From the NCBI GenBank assembly GCA_016806145.1, contig CP063166.1, positions 5,952,001 to 6,016,000 on the forward strand: DNA of 64,000 nt, in the 5' to 3' direction. This document shows, piece after piece, positions 1 to 9,689 of the stretch (positions are counted from its first letter, which is position 1; every line of letters starts with the position of its first letter). The DNA comes from Variovorax paradoxus (GTDB lineage Bacteria; Pseudomonadota; Gammaproteobacteria; Burkholderiales; Burkholderiaceae_C). The position numbers and the translations under genes are program-made. Under the pieces are notes generated by a model. That model did not search any database. It was not told the origin of the DNA and saw only the letters and a list, made by a program, of their open reading frames with translations.

Positions 1-1884
1 CAGGCCGCGCTCGAGACGATCAAGGCCTCGGGCAACTACAGGCCCGGCCTGCGCTTCACCGAGATCAGCCTCAAGCGCCCGCCCAAGGACCAGGTCTGGG
101 CCTTCGCGCTCTCGGGCCAGCCGGTGCGCGCCGCGCGGCAGGCGAGCTTCGTCGCGCTCGACGGCAAGAAGGTGATCGAGGGCAGCATCGACCTCGCGGC
201 ACGCAAGCTGCTCGAGTGGAAGCCGGTGGAAGGCGCGCACGGCATGGTGCTGCTCGACGACTTCGCCACCGTGCAGAGCGCGATCGAGGCCAGCGCCGAC
301 TATGCGAAGGCGCTCGCCACGCGCGGCATCGACGACGTGAAGAAGGTGGTGGCCACGCCGCTGACCGTGGGCTACTTCGACGGCAAGGATTCGCTGCGCC
401 AGGAAGACCGCCTGCTCAAGGTGGTGAGCTACCTCGACGTGGGCGACGGCAACTACTGGGCGCACCCGATCGAGGGCCTGGTGGCGGTGGTCGACCTCGA
501 GCAGAAGAAGGTGCTGAAGATCGAGGACGGCGGCCTGGTGCCGGTGCCGCTCAAGCCCACGCCCTACGACGGCCGCGATCGCGCCGGCACGCCCGCGCCC
601 AAGCCGCTGGAGATCACCGAGCCCGAGGGCAAGAACTACACCATCGCCGGCAACATGCTGCACTGGCGCAACTGGGACTTCCACCTGCGGCTCGACTCGC
701 GCGTGGGCCTGGTGCTCTCGACCGTGACCTACAACGACAAGGGCACCAAGCGCAAGGTGATGTACGAGGGCTCGCTGGGCGGGATGATCGTGCCCTACGG
801 CGACCCCGACACCGGCTGGTACTTCAAGGCCTACCTCGACTCGGGCGAATACGGCATGGGCACGCTGACCTCGCCGATCGAGCCCGAGAAGGACGCGCCG
901 CAGAACGCGGTGCTGCTCGACGCCACGCTGGCCGACTACACCGGCGCGCCCGTGAAGGTGCCGCGCGCGATCGCGGTCTTCGAGCGCTATGCCGATCCCG
1001 AGTTCAAGCACCAGGAGATGGGCAAGCCCAACGTGAGCACCGAGCGGCGCGAACTGGTGGTGCGCTGGATCAGCACGGTGGGCAACTACGACTACCTGTT
1101 CGACTGGGTGTTCGCCGAGAACGGCACCATCGGCATCAACGCGGGCGCCACCGGCATCGAGGCCGTGAAGGGCGTGAAGTCGCGCACCATGCAGGACGCG
1201 ACCGCCGCCGAGGACACGCGCTACGGCACCCTGCTCGACCACCACATCGTCGGCACCACGCACCAGCACATCTACAACTTCCGGCTCGACCTCGACGTGG
1301 ACGGCGAGAACAACTCGCTGACCGAGGTCGATCCGGTGGTGCTGCCCAACACCCGCGGCGGCCCGCGCACCAGCACCATGCAGACGGTGCAGCGCACGGT
1401 GGCGACCGAGCGGCAGGCGGCGCAGAAGTTCGACCCGTCGACGATCCGGCTGCTGAGCAATCCGGCCAAGAACAACAAGGTCGGCAACCCGGTCTCGTAC
1501 CAGCTCATTCCCTACGCGGGCGGCACGCACCCGATCGCCAAGGGCGCCAACTTCGCGCAGGACGAGTGGATCAACCACCGACTGAGCTTCATGGACCGCC
1601 AGCTCTGGGTGACGCGCTACGACCCCGAGGAGCAGTTCCCCGAGGGCAAGTACCCGAACCGCTCGAACAAGGACACGGGCCTGGGCCAGTTCACCGCCGA
1701 CGACCAGGCGATCGTGAACACCGACAACGTGGTCTGGCTCACCACCGGCACCACCCACGTCGCGCGCGCCGAGGAGTGGCCGATCATGCCCACCGAGTGG
1801 GTGCATGCGCTGCTCAAGCCCTGGAACTTCTTCGACGAGACGCCGACGCTGGGGCTGAACCGCCCGGCCAAGCCTGGCAAGTAA
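1..1884 (+). CDS. Primary amine oxidase (copper/TPQ), 5' end missing
   Basis: The reading frame is open from base 1, so the start lies outside the window; 627 residues remain of a family usually near 650-750. Copper amine oxidases oxidise primary amines to aldehydes, releasing ammonia and hydrogen peroxide. The hallmark N-Y-D-Y motif is present; the tyrosine at 1087-1089 would become the topaquinone cofactor. The general-base Asp is in YLDSGEYG (codon 838-840). Copper ligands are the HQH pair (1261-1269) and the His in TTHVAR (1756-1758). All catalytic residues are intact. The next gene starts 11 bases after the stop, with its ribosome site AAGGAG overlapping this stop codon, so the two are very likely one operon. 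The substrate cannot be told from sequence. Confidence 0.95.
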   Translation, partial: QAALETIKASGNYRPGLRFTEISLKRPPKDQVWAFALSGQPVRAARQASFVALDGKKVIEGSIDLAARKLLEWKPVEGAHGMVLLDDFATVQSAIEASADYAKALATRGIDDVKKVVATPLTVGYFDGKDSLRQEDRLLKVVSYLDVGDGNYWAHPIEGLVAVVDLEQKKVLKIEDGGLVPVPLKPTPYDGRDRAGTPAPKPLEITEPEGKNYTIAGNMLHWRNWDFHLRLDSRVGLVLSTVTYNDKGTKRKVMYEGSLGGMIVPYGDPDTGWYFKAYLDSGEYGMGTLTSPIEPEKDAPQNAVLLDATLADYTGAPVKVPRAIAVFERYADPEFKHQEMGKPNVSTERRELVVRWISTVGNYDYLFDWVFAENGTIGINAGATGIEAVKGVKSRTMQDATAAEDTRYGTLLDHHIVGTTHQHIYNFRLDLDVDGENNSLTEVDPVVLPNTRGGPRTSTMQTVQRTVATERQAAQKFDPSTIRLLSNPAKNNKVGNPVSYQLIPYAGGTHPIAKGANFAQDEWINHRLSFMDRQLWVTRYDPEEQFPEGKYPNRSNKDTGLGQFTADDQAIVNTDNVVWLTTGTTHVARAEEWPIMPTEWVHALLKPWNFFDETPTLGLNRPAKPGK

Positions 1885-1895
1885 GGAGCTGCCGC

Positions 1896-3098
1896 ATGGC
1901 GGACACCGAGGCCATCGGCCGGCTCGAGGACCTGATGACGCTGGCGCCCGAGCTGCAGGCGCCCACCTACCGCCACATGGACCGGCTCTATGCGACGCGC
2001 ACGATCAAGCGCGGCGCGCAGGTCCATCCGCTGCCCGCGGGCCGCGCGGTCGACGTGCGCTACCGCGCGGGCGACGCGGAGTTCGGCATCGACGCGTTCA
2101 TGGCGCGCAACCGCACGGCGGGCCTGCTGGCGATCAAGGACGGCCACGTGGTGCTCGAGCGCTACGCGATGGGCAACGACGCGGCCACGCGCTGGATGTC
2201 GTTCTCGGTCGCGAAGTCGATCGCCTCCACGCTCGTGGGCGCGGCGCTGCACGACGGCCTGATCGCGAGCCTCGACGACCTGGTGGTCGCCTACGTGCCC
2301 GCGCTGCGCGGTTCGGCCTACGACGGCGTCACGCTGCGGCAGGTGCTGCAGATGAGCTCGGGCGTGGCCTGGAACGAGGACTACCTCGACCCGGCCTCCC
2401 ACCGCCGCCGCATGCTGCGCGCGCAGCTCGACCGGGACGCGGGCGCGGTGCTCGCCTTCATGGCGACGCTGCCGCGCGTGGCGCCGGCCGGCACGCGCTT
2501 CAACTACAGCACCGGCGAGACCTACCTCGTCGGCAGGATCCTGGCCGGCGCGCTGCGCGAGCCGATCGGCGACTACCTGTCGCGCAGGATCTGGGCGCCC
2601 TTCGGCATGGAGGCCGATGCCTACTGGCAGCTCGATGCGCCGGGCGGCCAGGAGTTCGCGGGCAGCGGCGTCAACGCGACCCTGCGCGACTTCGGCCGCT
2701 TCGGCCTGTTCATCCTCGGCGGCGGCATGGCCGGCGGACAGCGCGTGCTGCCCGAGGGCTGGCTGCGCGACGCCACGCGCGCCGACCCCGCGCAGCGGCT
2801 CGCACCCGGCACGCTCGAGGGCTACGAGCCGATGGGATACGGCTACCAGTGGTGGACCTTCCCGCGCGGCGCGCAGGCGCTGCCCGAATTCGACGGCGGC
2901 CTGTTCGCCGCGCTCGGCATCTTCGGGCAGCAGCTCTACATCCATCCGAAGGAAGGGCTCGTGGTCGCGATCCACAGCGCCTGGCCGCAGCCGGTGCACG
3001 GGCCGAGCCTGGTCGAGACGCATGCGCTGCTGGGCGCGCTGGTGGCAGCGTTGCGCGGTCAGGAAGCGCAGCCGCCGCGTACTCCAAACGGGGGATGA
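1896..3098 (+). CDS. Serine hydrolase, class C beta-lactamase / NylB-like family
   Basis: A 400-residue protein starting at ATG 1896 behind AAGGAG (1883-1888). The catalytic S-x-x-K motif is SVAK at about residues 104-107. The second motif is Y-S-T in FNYSTGE near residue 205, close to the Y-S-N/Y-x-N of penicillin-binding proteins and esterases. The C-terminal part (GYQWWTFP, FAALGIFGQ) resembles 6-aminohexanoate-dimer hydrolases and EstB-type esterases rather than true beta-lactamases. No signal peptide is visible, so it is probably cytoplasmic. It is translationally linked to the amine oxidase upstream, which suggests amide or ester hydrolysis ahead of amine oxidation. That link is inference from position only. 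Confidence 0.85.
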   Translation: MADTEAIGRLEDLMTLAPELQAPTYRHMDRLYATRTIKRGAQVHPLPAGRAVDVRYRAGDAEFGIDAFMARNRTAGLLAIKDGHVVLERYAMGNDAATRWMSFSVAKSIASTLVGAALHDGLIASLDDLVVAYVPALRGSAYDGVTLRQVLQMSSGVAWNEDYLDPASHRRRMLRAQLDRDAGAVLAFMATLPRVAPAGTRFNYSTGETYLVGRILAGALREPIGDYLSRRIWAPFGMEADAYWQLDAPGGQEFAGSGVNATLRDFGRFGLFILGGGMAGGQRVLPEGWLRDATRADPAQRLAPGTLEGYEPMGYGYQWWTFPRGAQALPEFDGGLFAALGIFGQQLYIHPKEGLVVAIHSAWPQPVHGPSLVETHALLGALVAALRGQEAQPPRTPNGG

Positions 3099-3158
3099 TC
3101 CTGCCGCGAGGCATGGTCACGATGCGTCCGTCGAACCCTCGGCATGAAGGAGACGGAC

Positions 3159-3536
3159 ATGACCATCCTCGGCAGACCGCGCGCCCTGCGCGCTTCGCTC
3201 GCCTGCGCCACCCTTCTCGGCGCTTGCGCGGGAGCGTTCGCCAGCGAGAACGACAGCCACTGCGTGAGCGTCCAGAACCGGACGCTCGTCAACCGATGCA
3301 GCTTTCCGGTCGACGTCGGCTTCTGCGTCGAGAACCCGCGCCAGACCAAGAACTTCTTCGACAGCTCGGAAGCCTTCCGCTGCCCCAATGGCGGGCTGAG
3401 CACGCTGAGCCCGGGACGCGGCGAGGGCAACATCCTCAACGGCCGGGTCCAGTGGTGGGCCTGCTCGACCGCGCACCGCGGCAAGGGCCGATGGCGCTAC
3501 GAGGCCGGAGCGGGCTACAGGGGACGCTGCGCCTGA
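3159..3536 (+). CDS. Small secreted Cys-rich protein of unknown function
   Basis: A 125-residue protein. An ATG at 3144 is in frame, but AAGGAG at 3147-3152 sits six bases before ATG 3159, so 3159 is preferred. The N-terminus has a typical Sec signal (basic start, Ala/Leu-rich core, cleavage near AGAFAS). The mature part, about 95 residues, carries six cysteines (HC, RC, FC, RC, AC, RC), which suggests up to three disulfides in a compact periplasmic or secreted domain. I do not recognise the family. It is followed by a convergent LuxR-type gene. Confidence 0.7.
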   Translation: MTILGRPRALRASLACATLLGACAGAFASENDSHCVSVQNRTLVNRCSFPVDVGFCVENPRQTKNFFDSSEAFRCPNGGLSTLSPGRGEGNILNGRVQWWACSTAHRGKGRWRYEAGAGYRGRCA

Positions 3537-3555
3537 CGGCTGGCCCGCGCGCTGG

Positions 3556-4704
3556 CTAGCGAACGCCACGCACCAGGCCGACCAGCGCGGACTGCCGGTG
3601 GGTGCCGGTCTTCGCGAAGATCTGGCGCAGTTGCGAGCGGACGGTTTCGTAGGAGATCTCGCGCTGCTGCGCCAGCTTCTTCAGCGAGGTGCCGTTCACG
3701 AGGCCGCACACGACCTGGATCTCGGCGGGCGTCAAGCCGTAGGCCTCACGCAGCGCGCCGACCTCGTGGGCGCCGACTTGCTGCGGCGCGTGGATGAACA
3801 GCGCGGCCACGGCGGCCGAGTGATGGCGCCGCGTGCCGGGCAGCGGCTGGACCGTGAGCACCAGCGGGGCGCCGCCGGCCTGCGGAATCACGATTCGGGC
3901 CGACGGCGAGGCATGGGCATCCTGCAACGCGGTGGCGCCAGGGCGGCATCGCCGCAGCGCGGCGCGCAAGGCGTCCTGGTGTGCCGTGCTCCGAAAACGC
4001 AGCGTCTCGTCGGGCCCGAGGAAAAGCCCCCGCTCCCGCTGCAGCAAGGCCCGCGCCGCGCCGCTCGCATGCAGTATTCGCGCGCCTTCGCTGAGCAGGA
4101 CGATCGGCTCGCGCGCATGCTCGATCGCCTGCTCCAGCCCCGCGACCCGCAGCAGCGCTTCGTCCAGCCTTTCCGCGGTGGCGCAGGCGCGCCGGATGTG
4201 CGGCAGCAGCATGGCCAGCCTGCGCCGATGCTCGGCCTGGGGTGGGCAGTCCTGCTTGCGGTAGTGGACCGCCAGCGCGATCAGCGGCGATCCGTCGCTG
4301 CGGCGCCGGACCCAGGTGTTGAGGGAATCGAAGGTGCCCCAGGGCTGCAGGAAGTCCGCGAAGAAGGGCATGCGGCCGAGCTCGCGCGTCGTCCAGACGT
4401 CGCTGTCGGCCACGATGCGGCCTTCCGCCATCGGCAGGTAGAGCTGCGCGACGCGCGGGTTCTCGTGGGTGACATCGCTCATGTAGTCGGCGATGTAGGT
4501 CAGCACGAAGGGGTCGACGCGCGCCGGGTGGAAGGCCAGATAGTCGAGGGTGTCTGCATCGAACATGTTGAGGTCCGCGGCCCGCGCACCGAGGACATCG
4601 CAGACGGCCTCCAGGGCCAGGCTCCAGCTCATCTCGCCGATGGCGGCCCCGTGCACGTGGTCGATCGCCGTCAGCAACCCCTGTTCGAGATTCTCGAAAG
4701 ACAT
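3556..4704 (-). CDS. LuxR-family transcriptional regulator
   Basis: A 382-residue regulator with a C-terminal LuxR helix-turn-helix (residues about 315-375; LTPAEIQVVCGL, then SYETVRSQLRQIF, KTGTHRQ). The N-terminal 300 residues lack an obvious autoinducer or receiver domain; a PAS-like sensor fold around residues 190-290 is plausible but not proven. An upstream in-frame start at 4761 exists, but AGGAGC (4715-4720) lies ten bases before ATG 4704, so the shorter form (MSFENLEQ) is chosen. It is a solitary regulator; an inverted repeat at 4800-4821 lies upstream and could be its operator. Target genes are unknown. Confidence 0.85.
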   Translation of the reverse strand: MSFENLEQGLLTAIDHVHGAAIGEMSWSLALEAVCDVLGARAADLNMFDADTLDYLAFHPARVDPFVLTYIADYMSDVTHENPRVAQLYLPMAEGRIVADSDVWTTRELGRMPFFADFLQPWGTFDSLNTWVRRRSDGSPLIALAVHYRKQDCPPQAEHRRRLAMLLPHIRRACATAERLDEALLRVAGLEQAIEHAREPIVLLSEGARILHASGAARALLQRERGLFLGPDETLRFRSTAHQDALRAALRRCRPGATALQDAHASPSARIVIPQAGGAPLVLTVQPLPGTRRHHSAAVAALFIHAPQQVGAHEVGALREAYGLTPAEIQVVCGLVNGTSLKKLAQQREISYETVRSQLRQIFAKTGTHRQSALVGLVRGVR

Positions 4705-4799
4705 GTGGCACCCCGCTCCTCGTGCTCCGGTTTTCCGGGGGCCCGGCCTGGCGGGTACCACCGGATGGGCTGCGCCCTTTTTCTCGGTGAGCAGTCTAT

Positions 4800-4821
4800 G
4801 CCAAAGGTATTCACTTTTGGC
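4800..4821. promoter_or_regulatory. Inverted repeat upstream of the LuxR-type gene
   Basis: GCCAAA and TTTGGC, separated by 10 bases, lie about 96 bases upstream of the regulator start in a 180-base gap behind ruvA. The repeat could be a dimer operator or chance; nothing else in the window shares it. Confidence 0.35.
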
Positions 4822-4885
4822 GAGGGATCGCGCCTGCCTCGCGCGTGGCGCAGCAGTCGCGGTGGGGCATGCCCGAGCGCGTTGT

Positions 4886-5458
4886 CTACTTCGCCAGCGC
4901 CTTCAGCGCCAGCTTGATGCCGTCGCTCACGCTCACGTCCTTCGGCAGTGCCTTGAGCGCGGCGGCCGCTTCCTTGTCGCTGTAGCCCAGCGCGACCAGC
5001 GCCTGCAGGATGTCGGCCTGGGCATCGGAGGCGATGTGCGCGGGCAGGCCGATGTCGGCGCCGAGCTTGCCCTTGAGCTCGAGCAAGAGGCGCTCGGCGA
5101 TCTTCTTGCCGATGCCGGGCACCTTCACCAGCCGGCCGGCCTCCTGCAGGGTGACGGCCTGCGACAGCTCGCCCACGCTCATGCCCGAGAGCACGCCCAG
5201 CGCGGTGCGCGGGCCCACGCCCGAGATCTTGATGAGCTGACGGAAGGCGGCGCGCTCCTCGGCGCTGCCGAAGCCGTAGAGAATCTGCGCGTCCTCGCGC
5301 ACGATGAAGTGCGTGAGCAGCGAGATCTTGGCGCCGACGCCGGGCAGGTTGTAGAAGGTGCTCATCGGCACGTCGACCTCGTAGCCGACGCCGTTGCAGT
5401 CGATCACGACCTGCGGCGGATTGCGCTCCGCCAGGGTTCCGGTGAGTTTGCCTATCAT
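4886..5458 (-). CDS. ruvA: Holliday junction branch migration protein RuvA
   Basis: A 190-residue protein, the normal RuvA length. It has the N-terminal OB domain ([20 protein letters not shown]), the two helix-hairpin-helix motifs ([16 protein letters not shown] at about 79-94 and [20 protein letters not shown] at about 114-133) and the C-terminal three-helix domain that contacts RuvB. RuvA binds four-way junctions as a tetramer and directs the RuvB motor in recombinational repair. Neither ruvB nor ruvC is adjacent here: the neighbours are a LuxR-type gene and, divergently, phoH. Expression is probably constitutive. Confidence 0.97.
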   Translation of the reverse strand: MIGKLTGTLAERNPPQVVIDCNGVGYEVDVPMSTFYNLPGVGAKISLLTHFIVREDAQILYGFGSAEERAAFRQLIKISGVGPRTALGVLSGMSVGELSQAVTLQEAGRLVKVPGIGKKIAERLLLELKGKLGADIGLPAHIASDAQADILQALVALGYSDKEAAAALKALPKDVSVSDGIKLALKALAK

Positions 5459-5499
5459 TGGCCCACCCCCGTTGCTTGCTCACTTCGTGTAGCCGCCTC

Positions 5500-5539
5500 C
5501 CCCCTCGAGGGGGCAACACCAGCGGCCCGGCAAAGCCGG
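5500..5539. repeat. Intergenic palindromic repeat, Comamonadaceae style
   Basis: Between divergent ruvA and phoH lies a perfect 14-base palindrome, CCCCCTCGAGGGGG (5500-5513), followed by the hairpin CCGGC-AAA-GCCGG (5527-5539) and a CCGCGG motif. G-run/C-run palindromes next to a GCAAAGCC hairpin recur between genes in Comamonadaceae genomes; that statement is from general knowledge and was not checked here. A related but different palindrome stack is at 48784-48846. Confidence 0.55.
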
Positions 5540-5627
5540 TTCCGCGGTGTTTCCCGCGCTGAATCGTGTTTTTTCGAGCAGGGCCGGTCTTGCATGGGCT
5601 ACCAACAAAGATGGAAATGGAAACCGC

Positions 5628-6581
5628 GTGATTCTGCGACACACCTTCGCTCCGCCCAACAACACGCGCCTGGGCCACCTGTGCGGCCCGCTCGACGCCC
5701 ACCTGCGCCGCATCGAGGAAGCGCTCGCGGTGAAGATCGCGCACCGCCACGAGCAGTTCAAGATCGACGGCCCCAAGGTCAACGCGCAGCGCGCGATGGA
5801 CGTGTTGCAGGCGCTCTACGAGATCGCCCAGCGCCCGATCGATGCAGCCGTGGTGCAGCTCACGCTGGCCGGCGATGGCTCGATGGACGAGGACGTCGAC
5901 AGCGCGATCACGCTCGCCACCCGGCGCGCCGACCTGCGCGCGCGCACGCCCACGCAGGGCCTGTACCTCGACAACATCGCCAAGCACGACATCACCTTCG
6001 GCATCGGCCCGGCCGGCACCGGCAAGACCTACCTCGCGGTGGCCTGCGCGGTCGACGCGCTCGAGCGCAGCGCGGTGCAGCGCATCGTGCTCACGCGCCC
6101 GGCGGTCGAGGCCGGCGAACGCCTGGGCTTCCTGCCGGGCGACCTGACGCAGAAGGTCGACCCCTACCTGCGGCCGCTGTACGACGCGCTCTACGACCTG
6201 ATGGGCTTCGAGAAGGTGCAGAAGGCCTTCGAGCGCAACGCGCTGGAGATCGCGCCGCTGGCCTTCATGCGCGGGCGCACGCTCAACAACGCCTTCGTGA
6301 TCCTCGACGAGGCGCAGAACACCACGCCCGAGCAGATGAAGATGTTCCTCACGCGCATCGGCTTCGGCGCCAAGGCGGTGGTGACGGGCGACGTGAGCCA
6401 GATCGACCTGCCCAAGCAGCAGCTCAGCGGCCTGATCGACGCCGAGCGCGTGCTGCGGCGCGTGAACGGCATCGCGATCACGCACTTCACGAGCGCCGAC
6501 GTGGTGCGCCATCCGCTGGTGGCGCGCATCGTCGACGCCTACGACGGCCAGCGCAAGCGCGCCGGCGCGGGCGGGCACTGA
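5628..6581 (+). CDS. phoH: PhoH-like ATPase
   Basis: A 317-residue P-loop ATPase of the PhoH/YbeZ family. Walker A is [11 protein letters not shown] at about residues 126-136 and Walker B is VILDEAQN near 226. An N-terminal KH-like RNA-binding segment precedes it. The frame is open from GTG 5547, but family members begin with a form of VILRHTF-PPNN, so GTG 5628 is chosen. ybeY starts one base after the stop: this pair is conserved, and the ATPase is thought to assist YbeY in rRNA and ribosome quality control. Loss of this partner phenocopies ybeY defects in some bacteria. Confidence 0.9.
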   Translation: MILRHTFAPPNNTRLGHLCGPLDAHLRRIEEALAVKIAHRHEQFKIDGPKVNAQRAMDVLQALYEIAQRPIDAAVVQLTLAGDGSMDEDVDSAITLATRRADLRARTPTQGLYLDNIAKHDITFGIGPAGTGKTYLAVACAVDALERSAVQRIVLTRPAVEAGERLGFLPGDLTQKVDPYLRPLYDALYDLMGFEKVQKAFERNALEIAPLAFMRGRTLNNAFVILDEAQNTTPEQMKMFLTRIGFGAKAVVTGDVSQIDLPKQQLSGLIDAERVLRRVNGIAITHFTSADVVRHPLVARIVDAYDGQRKRAGAGGH

Positions 6582-6582
6582 G

Positions 6583-7041
6583 ATGGCGCTGGCCGCACTC
6601 ACCCTGTCGCTGCAGTTCGGGCGCTTCAAGGGCGTGGAACGGCACCGCGCCGCACTGCCGCGCCACGGCGTGACGCGCTGGATCCGCCATGCGCTCGATG
6701 CCGACGCCGAGATCACGGTGCGCATCGTCGATGCCGACGAGGGCCAGCAGCTGAACCGCGAATTCCGCGGCAAGGACTACGCGACCAACGTGCTGACCTT
6801 CGACTATGCGCAGGCGCCGCTGGTGATGGCCGACCTGGTGCTGTGCGCGCCGGTGGTGGCGCGCGAGGCGAAGGAACAGCGCAAGACGCTGGCCGCGCAC
6901 TACGCGCACCTGCTGGTGCACGGCACGCTGCATGCGCAGGGCTGGGACCACGAGACCGGCGAAGAAGACGCCGAGGCGATGGAAGCGCGCGAGATCGAGA
7001 TCCTCGCGGGGCTGGGCATCCGCGATCCCTACAACCGCTGA
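6583..7041 (+). CDS. ybeY: Endoribonuclease YbeY (rRNA maturation)
   Basis: A 152-residue metalloprotein. The zinc motif H-G-x-L-H-x5-H is present as [11 protein letters not shown] at about residues 112-122. YbeY acts in 16S rRNA 3' end maturation and late 30S quality control. It starts one base after phoH, so the two are cotranscribed and probably translationally coupled. The core [16 protein letters not shown] is typical. A small SAM-methyltransferase gene follows 14 bases later and may belong to the same transcript. Confidence 0.96.
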   Translation: MALAALTLSLQFGRFKGVERHRAALPRHGVTRWIRHALDADAEITVRIVDADEGQQLNREFRGKDYATNVLTFDYAQAPLVMADLVLCAPVVAREAKEQRKTLAAHYAHLLVHGTLHAQGWDHETGEEDAEAMEAREIEILAGLGIRDPYNR

Positions 7042-7055
7042 GACGGCGCGCACCG

Positions 7056-7649
7056 ATGGGCGTGGATGGCACCGACCCGTGGCTCGTGCGCTGGTTGCCG
7101 CTGCTGGCCGAATGCGCGGGCGCCGATCCGGTGCTCGAACTGGGCTGCGGCGACGGCCGCGACAGCGCCACGCTGGCGGCCGCGGGGCTGCGCGTGGAGG
7201 CGATCGAGCTGTCGGCGCAAGCTGCGGATGCCGCGCGCGAGCGGCGCCTGGCGGGCGTGCGCGTGCACCACCAGGATTTCCGCGCGCCCTTTCCGCTGGC
7301 CAAGGGGCAGCGCATCGGCGTCGTGCTCGCGAGCCTGTCGCTGCACTATTTCGAATGGGACCAGACGCTGGAACTGGTCGAGCGCATCCATGCGCTGCTG
7401 CGGCCCGGCGGCGTGCTGCTGTGCCGGCTCAACTCGGTCAACGACCGGCACTACGGCGGCTGCGGCCCGGGGCGCCCGGACGAGGACAACCTCTATCTGG
7501 TCGACGGCGCTCCCAAGCGCTTCTTCGAGCGCGCCACGGTGCAGCGGCTGTTCGCGCGCGGCTGGCGCATCGCGCAGCTCGAGGAACTGAGCATCGACCG
7601 CTACGAGCACCCGAAGGTGGCGTGGGAAGCGCTGCTGCGGCGCGACTGA
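7056..7649 (+). CDS. Class I SAM-dependent methyltransferase
   Basis: A 197-residue Rossmann methyltransferase. Motif I is VLELGCGDGRDS near residues 24-35, followed by the acidic end of strand 2 (EAIELS) and motif IV VVLASLSLHYF. The region after the core (LYLVDGAPKRFF) resembles tellurite-resistance/TehB-type and small-molecule methyltransferases. The substrate is unknown. ATG 7056 (MGVDGTDPW) is chosen although the frame extends upstream through ybeY. No strong ribosome site is seen, so translation may be coupled to ybeY, which ends 14 bases earlier. Confidence 0.8.
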   Translation: MGVDGTDPWLVRWLPLLAECAGADPVLELGCGDGRDSATLAAAGLRVEAIELSAQAADAARERRLAGVRVHHQDFRAPFPLAKGQRIGVVLASLSLHYFEWDQTLELVERIHALLRPGGVLLCRLNSVNDRHYGGCGPGRPDEDNLYLVDGAPKRFFERATVQRLFARGWRIAQLEELSIDRYEHPKVAWEALLRRD

Positions 7650-7668
7650 AACGGGGCCGACGCGGCCC

Positions 7669-8105
<437 letters not shown>

Positions 8106-8109
<4 letters not shown>

Positions 8110-9035
8110 GGATGGGATTCCTCGGGGTTGTCTGGCGGAAGCTGGGTGGCGCGGGCTTCCATGCCCAGCGGCAGCAGCTGGATGGTCACGCGCAGGCCGG
8201 GCACGGCGTCCATCAGGGCCTGCTCGAGCGCGTCGCGCAGGGCGGCGGCGCGCTGCAGGGTCCAGTCGCCGGGCACGTGCATGTGCAGGTCGGCGAAGCG
8301 GCGCTGGCCGGCGCTGCGCGTGAAGATGTCGTCGAAGCGCAGCCGGCCGCCCTCGGGCACGCCGGCGGCGAAGCGCTCGAGCGTGGCGCGCAGCAGCGCC
8401 TGGGTCTCGGGCTCGAGCGCCTCGTCCATCAGGCCCTGCGAGGAACGCCAGACCAGCTTCACGCCCTCGCGCGCGATGTTGAGCGCCACGCCGATGGCCA
8501 GCAGCGGGTCGAGCCAGAGCCAGCCCGTGAAGTGCACCGCGACGATGCCCACCAGCACCGCGGCCGAGGTCCAGACGTCGGCCATCAGGTGGCGCGCGTC
8601 GGCCTCGAGCGCGATCGAGCGGCGGGCCCGGGCGGCACGGAACAGCAGCCACGCGAGCCCGGCGTTCAGGCCCGAGCTGACGATCGACAGCGCGAGGCCC
8701 CAGCCGAGCTGCTCGAGCGGCTGCGGCGCCAGCAGCCGCTGCACCGAGACCCAGAAGATCGCGACGGCCGCGCCCACGATCAGGATGCCCTCGAAGCCCG
8801 AGGAGAAGTACTCGGCCTTGTGGTGGCCATAGGGATGGCCCTCGTCGGCCGGGCGTTCGGCGATCGTCACCATGGCCAGCGCGAAGGTGGCGCTGGCCAG
8901 GTTCACGAAGGACTCCATGGCGTCCGAGATCAGGCCCATCGAATGGGTGATGTAGCCCGCGAGGCCCTTGAGCACAATCGTGACCAGGGCCACCGCGATG
9001 GAGGCCCGCAGCAGTGTCTTGGGTGTGAGGTTCAT
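8106..9035 (-). CDS. Cation diffusion facilitator (divalent metal exporter)
   Basis: A 309-residue CDF transporter with about six membrane segments and a C-terminal cytoplasmic metal-sensing domain ([15 protein letters not shown]). Metal-site residues are seen in TM2 (SDAMES) and TM5 ([16 protein letters not shown], the HxxxD pattern). [11 protein letters not shown] follows TM2 as in the family. It exports Zn, Fe, Mn or Co by proton antiport; the metal cannot be assigned. The frame runs upstream to 9101, but [12 protein letters not shown] at 9035 is the natural start. dtd is coupled downstream through a 4-base overlap. Confidence 0.92.
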
Positions 9036-9182
9036 GCGTGCCCGGGGGGCGTTGACGGCGACAAGCGACAGGAAAAACGGTAAAAGGCCGCAGATAGGCA
9101 CCGAATTATCATGTTCGTGTCCAGGTGTAACGCCTTGGCATTAATAATTGTGTCCGCCCCGAAACAGTTCGCGGAAAACCTG

Positions 9183-9689
9183 ATGATGCACAAGAAATTC
9201 CTACTGCCCCTGCTGGGCTGCGCGCTGTTCGGCGCCGCGGCGATCTCGCAGGCGCAGACCGCCCCGGGCACGCCCGCGGCAACCGCAACCGCCGCCGCCC
9301 CCGAGCGCCAGGCCGGCTTCGTGAAGTCGGTGCGCGGCGACGTCAAGCTGCTGAGCGCCGCCGCCACCGCGCGCAACGCCGTGCCCGGCGACGCGCTGGC
9401 CTCGGTCGACCGGATCGTGACCGGCCCCGATTCCTCGGCCGCGGTCGTGCTGCGCGACGACACCACGCTGGTGGTCGGCCCGTCCTCGCGGCTCGACCTC
9501 AAGCAGTTCCACTTCGACGCCACCACCCACGAGGGCGGACTGCTCGTCTCGCTGCTGCGCGGCTCGATGCGCATGATCACCGGCCTGATCGGCAAGACCA
9601 ACCCCGACGCGGTGCGCGTCGAGACCCAGACGGCAACCATCGGCATCCGCGGCACCGACTTCATCGTCCAGACCGACGGCCAGCCATGA
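9183..9689 (+). CDS. FecR-domain exported protein
   Basis: A 168-residue protein starting at ATG 9183 or 9186, with a Sec signal (HKKFLLPLLGCALFGAAAISQAQ). The mature part holds a FecR-type beta fold: VKSVRGDVKL, VRGSM-like LLRGSMRMITG and IGIRGTDFIV. The protein stops soon after the IGIRGTD strand, shorter than many FecR-domain periplasmic proteins. It overlaps the next gene, an OmpA-type lipoprotein, by ATGA (9686-9689). FecR/OmpA pairs often accompany CHASE2-domain sensor proteins; no such gene is present here. Confidence 0.82.
   Translation: MMHKKFLLPLLGCALFGAAAISQAQTAPGTPAATATAAAPERQAGFVKSVRGDVKLLSAAATARNAVPGDALASVDRIVTGPDSSAAVVLRDDTTLVVGPSSRLDLKQFHFDATTHEGGLLVSLLRGSMRMITGLIGKTNPDAVRVETQTATIGIRGTDFIVQTDGQP

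Noticed and set aside
216..1884. Upstream extension of the NylB-like hydrolase frame to position 216
   Set aside because: The first 560 codons are an out-of-frame reading of the amine oxidase; the real start is ATG 1896 with a ribosome site.
4671..6773. A 700-codon minus-strand frame across ruvA and phoH
   Set aside because: It is a frame shadow: ruvA in another minus frame and phoH on the plus strand explain the sequence.
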